Shown here piece after piece: positions 17,378 to 25,395 of a stretch of DNA of 41,668 nucleotides. Source of the stretch: an uncultured Eubacteriales bacterium (GTDB taxonomy: Bacteria; Bacillota; Clostridia; Monoglobales; Monoglobaceae); the NCBI GenBank assembly GCA_958352815.1, contig CATWQA010000017.1, positions 1-41,668 on the forward strand, written 5' to 3'. The number at the start of each line of letters is the position of its first letter. Position 1 is the stretch's first letter. Made by a program: the position numbers and the translations under genes. The notes beneath the pieces are model-generated. The model made no database searches, was not told where the DNA came from, and saw only the letters and a program-made list of their open reading frames with translations.

Positions 17378-17648
17378 TTTGATAAAGGCTTTGCCACGTC
17401 GCAATATGCCATTTTTGCTCGACTTGCCTATCTGGCAAGTCCACGCTTTTGCTGCATTTGCTCCTTCTTCCCGAAAAATCGAAGATTTTTCGGGAGCCCT
17501 GCGCCTGCTTAGCAGGCGCAGCATTATGCCGCCTTTTATAAAAGGCGGCAGCAAGCACGGTAGGCGGTCGCAAGACCGCTCGTGAGGCGCGCAGTCCCCG
17601 CCGCTTTAGCGGCATATTTATAACGTTCGTTTTATCTTCACCCATATA
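17378..17648 (+). repeat. Interspersed hairpin repeat, copy D (longest ordered copy)
   Basis: In order: shared end (17378-17393), nested hairpin 17406-17457, GCTCCTTCTT, the 25-bp palindrome around 17474-17490, GCGCCTGC/GCAGGCGC hairpin, GCCGCCTTTT/AAAAGGCGGC hairpin (17528-17549), spacer AGCAAGCACGG (17550-17560), GCGGTC/GACCGC hairpin (17564-17579), GGCGCGCAG (17586-17594) and CCCATATAAT. It is the inverted counterpart of copy B. With copy E it fills the 569-bp gap at 17256-17824. Confidence 0.85.
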
Positions 17649-17758
17649 ATTTTGATAAAATTAAATAATTCGGCATGTCGCCCGCCCTGTTGCGCTCGCC
17701 CAGCCTCCCCGAGCGCCGGGCGGGCGAAAGGTTTTAAAGGTAACACCTCTATCAAAAT
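17649..17758 (+). repeat. Small repeat copy E with terminal inverted repeats
   Basis: A 110-bp element is bounded by ATTTTGATA (17649-17657) and its complement TATCAAAAT (17750-17758). Inside is the GC-rich stem-loop 17679-17726. Its right end (GGTTTTAAAGG, then a diverged inverted end) matches that of the 95-bp copy at 31923-32017. It directly abuts copy D. Confidence 0.75.
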
Positions 17759-17782
17759 TTTAATAAAATATAAAATATAAAA

Positions 17783-17815
17783 AATTTCGGCAGGGAAGTC
17801 CCTGCCGAAATTTCT
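17783..17815 (-). terminator. Terminator of the PL11 gene
   Basis: AAATTTCGGCAGGGA pairs with its complement around a 3-4 nt loop and is followed on the minus strand by a T-rich run. It lies about 10 bp after the stop at 17825. Confidence 0.85.
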
Positions 17816-17824
17816 AAACAAATA

Positions 17825-20595
17825 TTATTCTATGCTTGTTATGGGCTCAATTATCGGAGACTGGTTTTTATCCCACAGCATATACTTATAGCTCTGTGCA
17901 CTGCTTAAAGGTACGGTTACCGTTATAGCTCCGTCCTCGCCGACAACAGCCGCATCTGAATTTACGTTGGTTATAGCCTCAGGGCTGTCACTGTACTCTG
18001 CCATGAACATAACCGCTCCGCTCAGGTCAACACTGCCGTCAACAGGAGTAACCGTTAAGATAATACTATCCTCGCCGACCTCCTTGGTAATCTCCACCTT
18101 GCCCACATAATCCCCAATGGGAGCAACCTCGTTCGGGTTAGGCGTGATTATGGGTTCATCCTTCTGAACAACGCCGATGCTGATATTGTCAATTCCCAGC
18201 ACGTTGCTTGCCGAACCTCTTGTTGTGGAAGCAACCTTTGTGGGCGCAAGCGCCGGCATAGTCTCCACCTTTGAGGTTCCCGAGCCTAAGGTATGGGTAG
18301 TTCTCAAAGTATAAGTGCCGCCGTCAGGCTTGGTGTATACCTTAATCTTATTGTCCCCCTTGGTGTACTCAATTTTAAGAGAATACCAGGTGTTTGCCGC
18401 AAAGGTAAAGCCTGAAATATCAGTATCCTTGCCCTTTGTGTCGCTGTCTCCCTTTGAGAAGTAGTCCGTCAGCTTTAATGCTGCGCTTCCCGTCTTAACC
18501 TCAAACACTCTGCCGTCTGATGAGGACGTATATGTATTATCCGTGCTTGCGTTGTTGGTGTCATAAACCCTGAGCAGAATAGAATCCTTAGCCGTGTCGC
18601 CCATTAAAAAGTCGGTTTCAAACACAATCTTTTCTGAATCGATAGGCTCTGCAGGCTCGTATGACCAACCGTCCGCTCCTGCGCCCATATCCTCAAGTTT
18701 CAGGTACATATCTCCTGCCGTGCGCTCTGCGATGACAGGTGCAACAGCGTTTGAAAGCGCTGATGTTCCGTAGTTTACGGTAATTTCATGTCCCTCACTG
18801 TTGGCGATTGCAGTCTTATCGGTGCCGTAGGTATCCCCTGCTGTAAGGTCGTTAAAGTCCCAGGTCTCGCTGACTACGGGCTTCTCGGTGGGACCGGGAG
18901 TTGCCGTAGGTCTGGGTGTTGACGGAGTTGCCTCTGTCAGGCACTCTGAATAGTACAGCACATCTTTAATCTTAGGTCCCCATGTAACATTGCCCGTTGC
19001 AGTTGAACCGATTGTTACAGATGAGAAGCTCGTGGAGTCAATTGCAATATCCGAAATCTTATATCCGTTTGCGCCTGCCTCGTCGGTAAAGGTCAAGTCA
19101 GCCGTCTTAGCCGCAAAGTCAAAGTCAACCACAATTCTCCAGGTAGAGGAGCTGCGCTTTGTTATGTTGGGGCCGCCGATAACCTCGCCGCTTGACACGT
19201 TTGTCTTTGAGCCTGTGCCCACGTAGTATTTAGCTTCCTGAACCCCCGAATCATTGTACTCCTGGCTGATTCCCAGAATAGTCTCGCCGTACAGGTTAAG
19301 GAACTTAATACCGTGGGTATAATTTCTGCCCGACCAGTTCCAGGCGTCGTTTGCGTCTTTCTTTCCGCCTGTGTTATAGGTCATTTCAAAGGTCATTTTT
19401 CCGTTTTCGGAAGCCTTGAACAAGCCGCTGAACTCCCTGCCGCCGTCGGTGCTGTTCTGTTCAAATGTCCACTCGCCCTTTGAGAAGGTCAAGGAAGCGC
19501 CCTCGCCGCCTGTGTATACAAACTGTGAGCCCTTCTCGTCCTTTGCGCTGTCGTACTCATAGTTTACGGCTTCAAGCTCAATTATCTGATCTGTTCCCGT
19601 TTCGGAAATCTCAAATTCGCCCGTCTTTGAGATGTACTTATGGCACTCAACGCTGTAGCTCTGAGTTCCCGCACGGAGCTTGAACACTGCCCTGCCGTCC
19701 TGATCCGTGGTGTAGGTCTGACCTCCTGCCGTAACAGCTGCCCCGCTTACGGGAGCTCCGCCGGACATAACGGTGATTGTGCTGTCGGGGACAGTTTCAA
19801 GATTGACAACCTGCTCGGCTGCGCTGCCCGTGAGCTCAACCGTGCCTTCTGCCAGCTTATAGCCAACCTGGTCAACCTTATAGTTATGTGTTCCCGCTTC
19901 AACTCTGTAGTACACCGCGCCGTTTTTATCGGTGGGCTTTTCAATGCCGCTCAAGGTAACGTTTACGCCCTCTGCAAGCGCGCCGTCTACCATAACCGTC
20001 AGCTTAACCTCAGGATTGAGAGCCTTTGTATAAATATCAGGCTGAACATACTCTGAAACGTCCTTGTCATAGCCGATATAGTAGCTCTGGTGAGGGGGCT
20101 GGTTATAAGCCGTGTTCTGCCATGCTATTGCGCAGCGGTACTGACTGTCGTGCATAAATGTTGTGAACTTATAATCTGTGGGAGACAAAGAGGTGAACAC
20201 CCGCAGAGCCGCATTATCGCTTGTTCTCAAAATCAGTTCTTCGCGCCAGTCTCCGAACAAATCTGCCTGGAGACAGGGGTTCTTCTTTGATGTGTTGTTA
20301 TATCCCGTACCCGGAATGTTCCACAGTCTGCCAAAGCCGCCCAGATTTCCGTTGTCATCAGGGGTTTCGTAGTCATACCACTTGCTTATTCTGTTACCGT
20401 CGAAGTGCTCGCGGCAAAGGTCTCCGTCCCAGAATATGGAGAAGTTGGGGTATGACCAATTATTATCCTGAGCTGTTGCTTTACTGATAACCTGCCGATC
20501 AAGGGTGCAGATACCGATTGCTCCGTCCCATGCCAGCACTCCGTATTTCTGGCTGAAATAGTCCATAATACCTCTGCCGTCATCATCGGTTGACC
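17825..20595 (-). pseudogene. Rhamnogalacturonan lyase (PL11), C-terminal part after a frameshift
   Basis: This frame continues the PL11 propeller from the gene at 20386-22017 (DDGRGIMDYFSQKYGVLAWDG, GDLCREHFDGNRISKWY, LQADLFGDWREELILRT). The first ATG in frame is 20566 and has no ribosome binding site. After the catalytic domain (to about 20050) come two carboxypeptidase-regulatory-like beta domains (about 20010-19570), a large beta-rich module (about 19560-18940), a Pro/Thr linker (TPSTPRPTATPGPT, near 18900) and a second carbohydrate-binding-like module (about 18870-18160). A final beta domain ends at 17825. Fused with the upstream part it would be about 1397 residues. It acts outside the cell on the rhamnogalacturonan-I backbone of pectin if expressed as one chain. 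Confidence 0.85.
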
Positions 20596-22017
20596 TGTCA
20601 TCCAGGTTAATGTTCCGTCATTCTCGATATACGATCTGCCCCAGTTCGGGCTGTCCTCGTTTACCTTAAAGATTTCCTGCTCACCGTCGTTATCAAAATC
20701 GGATACGTGGAGGGCGTCTCCGTGCCCAAGCTTTTTGCCATCGTGCTTTACAGACCACAGCAAGGTTCCGTCATTATCGATGGCTGCCGCGCCGTAAACT
20801 ATTTCGTCGCAGCCGTCTCCGTCCAAATCGGCAACCGAAAGGTTGTGGTTACCCTGACCGTAAAAGTCATTTGAGCTTGATGACGTACTGTCAAGCCTCC
20901 ACAGCTTTGTCAAATTTGTGCCGTCCCAGTCATACGCCGCAACAACCGACTTGCCGTAGTAGCCGCGGCAGAATATCATGCTGGGATGTTCCCCGTCCAG
21001 ATAGGCGGTTGCCGCCAAATATCTGTCCGATCTGTTATAGTTGCTGTCGCCCCAGTCTCTAACCGTGCCAACGGGCGGGTCATAATCCACCGTCTGCATG
21101 GCAACGCCTGTTTCACCGTTAAATATTGTCAGGTACTCGGGGCCGCCTGTAACGTGGCCGTTTGTTCCCAGATAGCTTTTTGAATTATCGGTGGTGCGGA
21201 TTTCCTCTGTGTTGCCCGCTTCCGAAACATAATTGCCCTTGCCGTCCTTTGAACCGGGGGCGGTCTTCATTGCAACCTCCGCCTTGCCGTCTCCGTCATA
21301 GTCGAAAACCTGGAACTGGGTATAGTGCGCTCCTGCACGAATGTTTCTGCCCAGATCAATTCTCCAGAGCATGGTTCCGTCAAGCTCATAGCAGTCAATA
21401 TAAACAATTCCCGTAACACCGCTGCTGGCGCTGTCCTTAGAGTTGCTGGGATCCCACTTTAGGATAACCTCGTACTCGCCGTCTCCGTCCACATCGCCTA
21501 CGGAAGCGTCATTGGGGCCTCCGTTTTCCTTGGAATAGTTAGTGTTATTGTAGGTGTAGCCATCGCCGTCCGGCGGAATATTAACGGGAATATCAAAATA
21601 CGCATAGGGTGAATTTTCAAATCCTTTGTCCCTATAGCCCGTCAGCTTCATAAACGCCTCGCTCTGCGCGCCCTCTGCTCCGTCTATAACAGGAGCAACT
21701 GTGTAGTTATCCTCCGCCGTGCCGCTCTGGTCAATATAGTTGGTATTATTAAGATTAGCCGTAAGCAGACCGCCGTTTTTATAAATATTAAAAACGGTGT
21801 CCATAGGCTCGCTGCCCAGCAAACGCCAGCTGAGATAAATTCCGCCTGTGGGGTTTGTCGCCGCAAAGCCGCCGCGGTTTAGGTACTCCATCTGCCGCGA
21901 ACCGGCCGACAAGGTTACCGAAGCCTCAGTCTCCTCTGCGGTTCCCGCCGCGAAAATCGGAATCGTGCCCACAACCATAGCCAACGCTAAAAGCACGCTG
22001 AATAATCTTTTCTTCAT
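20386..22017 (-). CDS. Rhamnogalacturonan lyase (PL11), N-terminal part; frameshifted near 20593
   Basis: PL11 enzymes cleave the rhamnosyl-galacturonosyl bond of rhamnogalacturonan I by beta-elimination using calcium. This ORF starts with a signal peptide (MKKRLFSVLLALAMVVGTIP, cleavage near AAGTA), then a fibronectin-like N-terminal segment. The eight-bladed propeller follows, with calcium-binding repeats (DVDGDGEYEV, DYDGDGKAEV, DLDGDGCDEI, DFDNDGEQEI) and the family motif DWGDSNYNRSDRYLA. True homology ends near 20596 (TWMTG); the last 70 or so residues are out-of-frame noise. One missing base turns TGS-TDDDGRG into a frameshift. ATG 22017 has GGAGG upstream. Confidence 0.88.
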   Translation of the reverse strand: MKKRLFSVLLALAMVVGTIPIFAAGTAEETEASVTLSAGSRQMEYLNRGGFAATNPTGGIYLSWRLLGSEPMDTVFNIYKNGGLLTANLNNTNYIDQSGTAEDNYTVAPVIDGAEGAQSEAFMKLTGYRDKGFENSPYAYFDIPVNIPPDGDGYTYNNTNYSKENGGPNDASVGDVDGDGEYEVILKWDPSNSKDSASSGVTGIVYIDCYELDGTMLWRIDLGRNIRAGAHYTQFQVFDYDGDGKAEVAMKTAPGSKDGKGNYVSEAGNTEEIRTTDNSKSYLGTNGHVTGGPEYLTIFNGETGVAMQTVDYDPPVGTVRDWGDSNYNRSDRYLAATAYLDGEHPSMIFCRGYYGKSVVAAYDWDGTNLTKLWRLDSTSSSSNDFYGQGNHNLSVADLDGDGCDEIVYGAAAIDNDGTLLWSVKHDGKKLGHGDALHVSDFDNDGEQEIFKVNEDSPNWGRSYIENDGTLTWMTGQPMMTAEVLWTISARNTECWHGTEQSVSAPLIGRLSVKQQLRIIIGHTPTSPYSGTETFAASTSTVTE

Positions 22018-22135
22018 TAACTTATACCTCCGTCCGTAAAATTAAATTTGTCACAGTAATTATATCATTCTTTCCAAATTTTTTCATTATATAAAGCGGA
22101 CAAAAATTACTGTTTTATTGCCATGTTATTAATAA

Positions 22136-22157
22136 AAGGCAGGTTGCGAACCTGCCT
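22136..22157 (-). terminator. Hairpin between the polyamine operon and the PL11 gene
   Basis: AAGGCAGGTT pairs with AACCTGCCTT around a 2-nt loop, followed on the minus strand by TTTA. It may end minus-strand transcripts coming from the polyamine operon about 280 bp upstream. The T-run is short, so strength is uncertain. Confidence 0.55.
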
Positions 22158-22182
22158 TAAAGTTTAGAAAATTAATTAGTCT

Positions 22183-22310
22183 ATTTTGATAAAGGCTTTG
22201 CCTTTGAAACCATTCGCCCACCCCGTTGCGCTCGCCGCCTCCGCCCCGAGCGCCGTCGGTTTTCCTCTTCGGGAAAACCGATTGGGGCGTTGCCCCAAAC
22301 CCCCAACAAA
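22183..22310 (+). repeat. Interspersed repeat copy F1
   Basis: It starts with the exact shared end (22183-22200) and CCTTTGAAACCATT as in copy C. Next are a GC-rich module (22215-22254), then GGTTTTCCTCTTCGGGAAAACC and TTGGGGCGTTGCCCCAA-type hairpins that also occur at 8070-8110. It directly abuts the 95-bp copy F2; together they occupy over half of the gap at 22018-22437. Confidence 0.78.
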
Positions 22311-22405
22311 ATTTTGATAAAGGCTTTGGCGACATTGCCGCCGCGGCTTGGTAGGGCGGAATATGGGCTCGGCATTGATTTCAAAGGCAAAGCCTTTATC
22401 AAAAT
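22311..22405. repeat. 95-bp MITE-like element, copy F2
   Basis: A 95-bp element has perfect 18-bp terminal inverted repeats (ATTTTGATAAAGGCTTTG at 22311-22328, its complement at 22388-22405). By eye it differs from the copy at 31923-32017 at about 5 of 95 positions. It has no coding capacity, and no target duplication is obvious. Confidence 0.88.
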
Positions 22406-22437
22406 GTGCGGAGCGGACAAAATTCCGCCCCATGTTA

Positions 22438-23655
22438 TTAATCTACCAAAACAGGATTAAAGTCCTCTTTCCAGGGGAGTCCAAATTCGTTTAGAGCCTC
22501 CATGTACGGGTCGGGATCCATCTCCTCAACGTTATACACACCGGGCTTTTTCCACTTTCCCGTAAGCACCATTGCCGCACCGATCATGGCAGGAACGCCT
22601 GTGGTATAGGACACCGCCTGGGAGCCAACCTCCTTATAGCACTCCTGATGGTCGCAAATATTATATAGATAGTAGGTCTTATCCTTGCCGTCCTTTTTGC
22701 CTCTGAAAATACAGCCGATATTGGTCTTGCCCACCGTTCTGGGACCCAGAGAAGCCGGGTCGGGCAGCACCGCCTTTAAAAATTGGAGGGGAACAATCTC
22801 TTTTCCCTCAAACATAATAGGCTCAATGGAGGTCATGCCCACGTTTTCCAGACACTTCAAATGGGTCAGGTAGCTCTCGCCGAAGGTCATAAAGAAGCGT
22901 ATGCGCTTTATTCCTTTTATGTTAAGCCCCAGAGACTCCAGCTCCTCATGGTGGAGCAGGTACATATCCTTTTTGCCCACGCCCTCAAAGACGTACTCCC
23001 GCTTAATCTCCATAGGCTCTGTTTCTACCCACTCGCCGTTCTCCCAGTAGCTTCCCTTTGCGGAAACCTCACGGATATTTATTTCGGGATTAAAATTGGT
23101 GGCAAAGGGGTAGCCGTGGTCGCCGCCGTTGCAGTCCAGAATATCAATATAGTTAATTTCGTCAAACTCATGCTTCATGGCGTATGCGCTGAACACGCCG
23201 GTAACACCCGGGTCAAAGCCGCTGCCCAAAATAGCGGTTATACCCGCCTTTTCGAATTTATCACGGTATTCCCACTGCCATTTGTACTCAAACTTCGCCG
23301 TGTCCTCAGGCTCGTAGTTAGCCGTGTCCAGATAGTCAACCCCTGTCTCCAGGCAAGCGTCCATAATAGTTAAGTCCTGGTAGGGCAGGGCAAGGTTTAT
23401 CACAATGTCCGGCTTATAGCTGTTTATAAGCTCAACAAGCTGCGGCACATTATTCGCGTCCACCTGCGCCGTTTCAATATTTGTTCCGCTGCCGATCTTC
23501 TTTTTGTATTCCTCACAGGCAGCTTTCAGCTCGTCGCACCGTGACTTGGTGCGGCTTGCAATCATAATATCCGTAAACACCTGATGATTTTGGCAGCACT
23601 TGTGTGCCGCAACCCCGGCTACGCCGCCGGCTCCTATAATTAAAGCTCTGCTCAT
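22438..23655 (-). CDS. Carboxynorspermidine/carboxyspermidine synthase (saccharopine dehydrogenase family)
   Basis: The 405-residue enzyme belongs to the Lys1-like saccharopine dehydrogenase family, in which carboxynorspermidine synthase (CANSDH/CASDH) joins aspartate semialdehyde to a diamine using NADPH. A Rossmann motif GAGGVAGVAAHK (8-19) starts the protein, and LDTANYEP, GSGFDPGVTGVFSAYA and GFDPG-type substrate residues follow. Its identity as the polyamine enzyme rather than a lysine-pathway member rests on length, these motifs and its position at the end of a polyamine operon, 16 bp after agmatinase. Its decarboxylase partner NspC is encoded at 10751. Confidence 0.92.
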   Translation of the reverse strand: MSRALIIGAGGVAGVAAHKCCQNHQVFTDIMIASRTKSRCDELKAACEEYKKKIGSGTNIETAQVDANNVPQLVELINSYKPDIVINLALPYQDLTIMDACLETGVDYLDTANYEPEDTAKFEYKWQWEYRDKFEKAGITAILGSGFDPGVTGVFSAYAMKHEFDEINYIDILDCNGGDHGYPFATNFNPEINIREVSAKGSYWENGEWVETEPMEIKREYVFEGVGKKDMYLLHHEELESLGLNIKGIKRIRFFMTFGESYLTHLKCLENVGMTSIEPIMFEGKEIVPLQFLKAVLPDPASLGPRTVGKTNIGCIFRGKKDGKDKTYYLYNICDHQECYKEVGSQAVSYTTGVPAMIGAAMVLTGKWKKPGVYNVEEMDPDPYMEALNEFGLPWKEDFNPVLVD

Positions 23656-23671
23656 TTTCTGTACCTCCTAT

Positions 23672-24541
23672 TTATTTGCCTAAAGCTAACAGCATTTCTC
23701 TCAATATTTTGCACGCTATGGCGGTGCTTGCCCCGCTTTGGTCATAGTGGGGCGAAAGCTCCACTATGTCGCAGCCCACAACGTTCAGGCCGCCGCATAT
23801 CTTTATAACCGCTTCCTGAAGCTCCGAATACCCTATGCCCCCCGGCTCGGGTGTGCCCGTGCCCGGGAACACTGAGGGGTCGAGAATATCAAGGTCAAGA
23901 GTGAAGTAAACCGGCTTGCCCTTAAGCTCCTCGATAGCTTTGTCAAGCCCGTTTAAGTCAAACTTATTCAGGATGTTGTGCCGCTGCCCCCACTCAAACT
24001 CCTGCTTCTCACCACTGCGTATACCAAATTGGTATATTTTCTTATCTCCCAAAAGCTCGGCGCACCGTCTGATAACCGTGGCATGGCTGAGCTCAACGCC
24101 GAACAGCTCATCTCTCAGGTCTGTGTGAGCGTCAAAGTGGATAACCCTAAGTTCGTCTTGAAACTTGTTATGGCAGGCTCTCATGCTGCCCAAGGTCACC
24201 AAATGCTCTCCGCCTATCATAAACGGGATTTTATCGCCCTTTAAAATACCGTCGCATATTTCCTCGATTTGTTCCAAAGCCCCCTCGATGTCTCCAAAGG
24301 GCAGCTCCAAATCGCCGCAGTCGAAAATCTTATAATCCCCCAAATCCTTGTCCTGATAGGGACTGTAGGTTTCAAGCCCCCAGGAGTCGGGACGCATTGC
24401 CTGAGAGGCAAACCTGGTTCCCGGTCTGAAAGAGGTTGTGGAGTCAAAGGGCGCGCCGAACACGCATATATCCGCCTCCTCAAAATCTGCGTCACAGCCT
24501 ATGAACTTTGTCGTGCTTCCCCACACATTCATATCACGCAT
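23672..24541 (-). CDS. speB: Agmatinase (ureohydrolase family)
   Basis: Agmatinase hydrolyses agmatine to putrescine and urea in the cytoplasm with two manganese ions. The 289-residue protein has the family ligands: GGEHLVTLG, HFDAHTDLRD (DAHxD) and FTLDLDILDPS (DxDxxDP), plus ELSPHYD. ATG 24541 overlaps the speE stop by 8 bp (ATGCGTGA) and has AAGGAG upstream, which suggests coupling; a TTG at 24547 is a weaker alternative. A related possibility is aminopropylagmatine or carboxyaminopropylagmatine ureohydrolase, since this operon also holds SpeE and a CANSDH. Confidence 0.93.
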   Translation of the reverse strand: MRDMNVWGSTTKFIGCDADFEEADICVFGAPFDSTTSFRPGTRFASQAMRPDSWGLETYSPYQDKDLGDYKIFDCGDLELPFGDIEGALEQIEEICDGILKGDKIPFMIGGEHLVTLGSMRACHNKFQDELRVIHFDAHTDLRDELFGVELSHATVIRRCAELLGDKKIYQFGIRSGEKQEFEWGQRHNILNKFDLNGLDKAIEELKGKPVYFTLDLDILDPSVFPGTGTPEPGGIGYSELQEAVIKICGGLNVVGCDIVELSPHYDQSGASTAIACKILREMLLALGK

Positions 24542-25382
24542 TTTCAAGCAACTCCTTTACATAGTTTGGCAGGGCAAAGCTGCCCTTGTGCAAATCCGTA
24601 TTGTAATATCGGGTATGGATACCCAGAGCGTTCCACCGCTCCGCGTCCAAATCCTCAATGGGGTCAAACTTGTTTGAGGCGAACCCAAACAGCCAGTGCC
24701 CTGAGGGATAGGTGGGAATATGCGCCTGATACAGCCTATGGATGGGGAAAACCCCTTTTATCCTGCTGTGGGTTCTGGTCAGGGAATTGGCGTAATCCTC
24801 ATAGTAGGGACTCTCGTGTTGATTTACCATAATGCCTTGGCTGTTTAAAGCCTTTGAGCAGTTGCCGTAAAACTCCCTGGTGAACAGTCCCTCGCCGGGT
24901 CCGAATGGGTCGGTTGAGTCAACTATAATCAAGTCGTACTCGTCCTGCTTGGAACGGATGAATTTAAGCCCGTCCTCATAATAAATATGAACTCTGGGGT
25001 CATCAAGCCCTGCGGTAAGCTCAGGCAAGAACCTTCTTGAAACCTCAATAACCTCTCGGTCTATCTCTACCAAATCTATATGTTCAATTCCCGAGTACCG
25101 CACAAGCTGCTTAACCGTTCCGCCGTCCCCGCCGCCGATAACCAGTACCCTTTTTATATCGGGATTAACCGCCATGGGCACATGGACAATCATCTCGTGG
25201 TAGATAAACTCGTCCTTTTCGGCAACCATCATCAGCCCGTCCAGGGTGAGAAACGTGCCGAACTCCTCCGAGGTCATAACGTCCACTCTCTGGAACTCGG
25301 TGGTTCCGGAGTAGAGCTGCTTATCCACCCTGATTGAGAACTGCACGTCCCTGCTATGGTTTTCGGAATACCACAATTCCAT
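24534..25382 (-). CDS. speE: Spermidine synthase (aminopropyltransferase)
   Basis: SpeE transfers an aminopropyl group from decarboxylated AdoMet to putrescine. The 282-residue protein shows WYSENHSRDVQFS, LDGLMMVAEKDEFIYHEM, the nucleotide-binding VLVIGGGDGGTVKQLV and the catalytic DSTDPFGPGEGLFTREFY, all typical. ATG 25382 follows AGAGGTGATG. It lies 13 bp after the decarboxylase gene and overlaps speB. Whether putrescine or agmatine is the acceptor cannot be told from sequence. Confidence 0.95.
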   Translation of the reverse strand: MELWYSENHSRDVQFSIRVDKQLYSGTTEFQRVDVMTSEEFGTFLTLDGLMMVAEKDEFIYHEMIVHVPMAVNPDIKRVLVIGGGDGGTVKQLVRYSGIEHIDLVEIDREVIEVSRRFLPELTAGLDDPRVHIYYEDGLKFIRSKQDEYDLIIVDSTDPFGPGEGLFTREFYGNCSKALNSQGIMVNQHESPYYEDYANSLTRTHSRIKGVFPIHRLYQAHIPTYPSGHWLFGFASNKFDPIEDLDAERWNALGIHTRYYNTDLHKGSFALPNYVKELLENA

Positions 25383-25395
25383 TTTTCATCACCTC

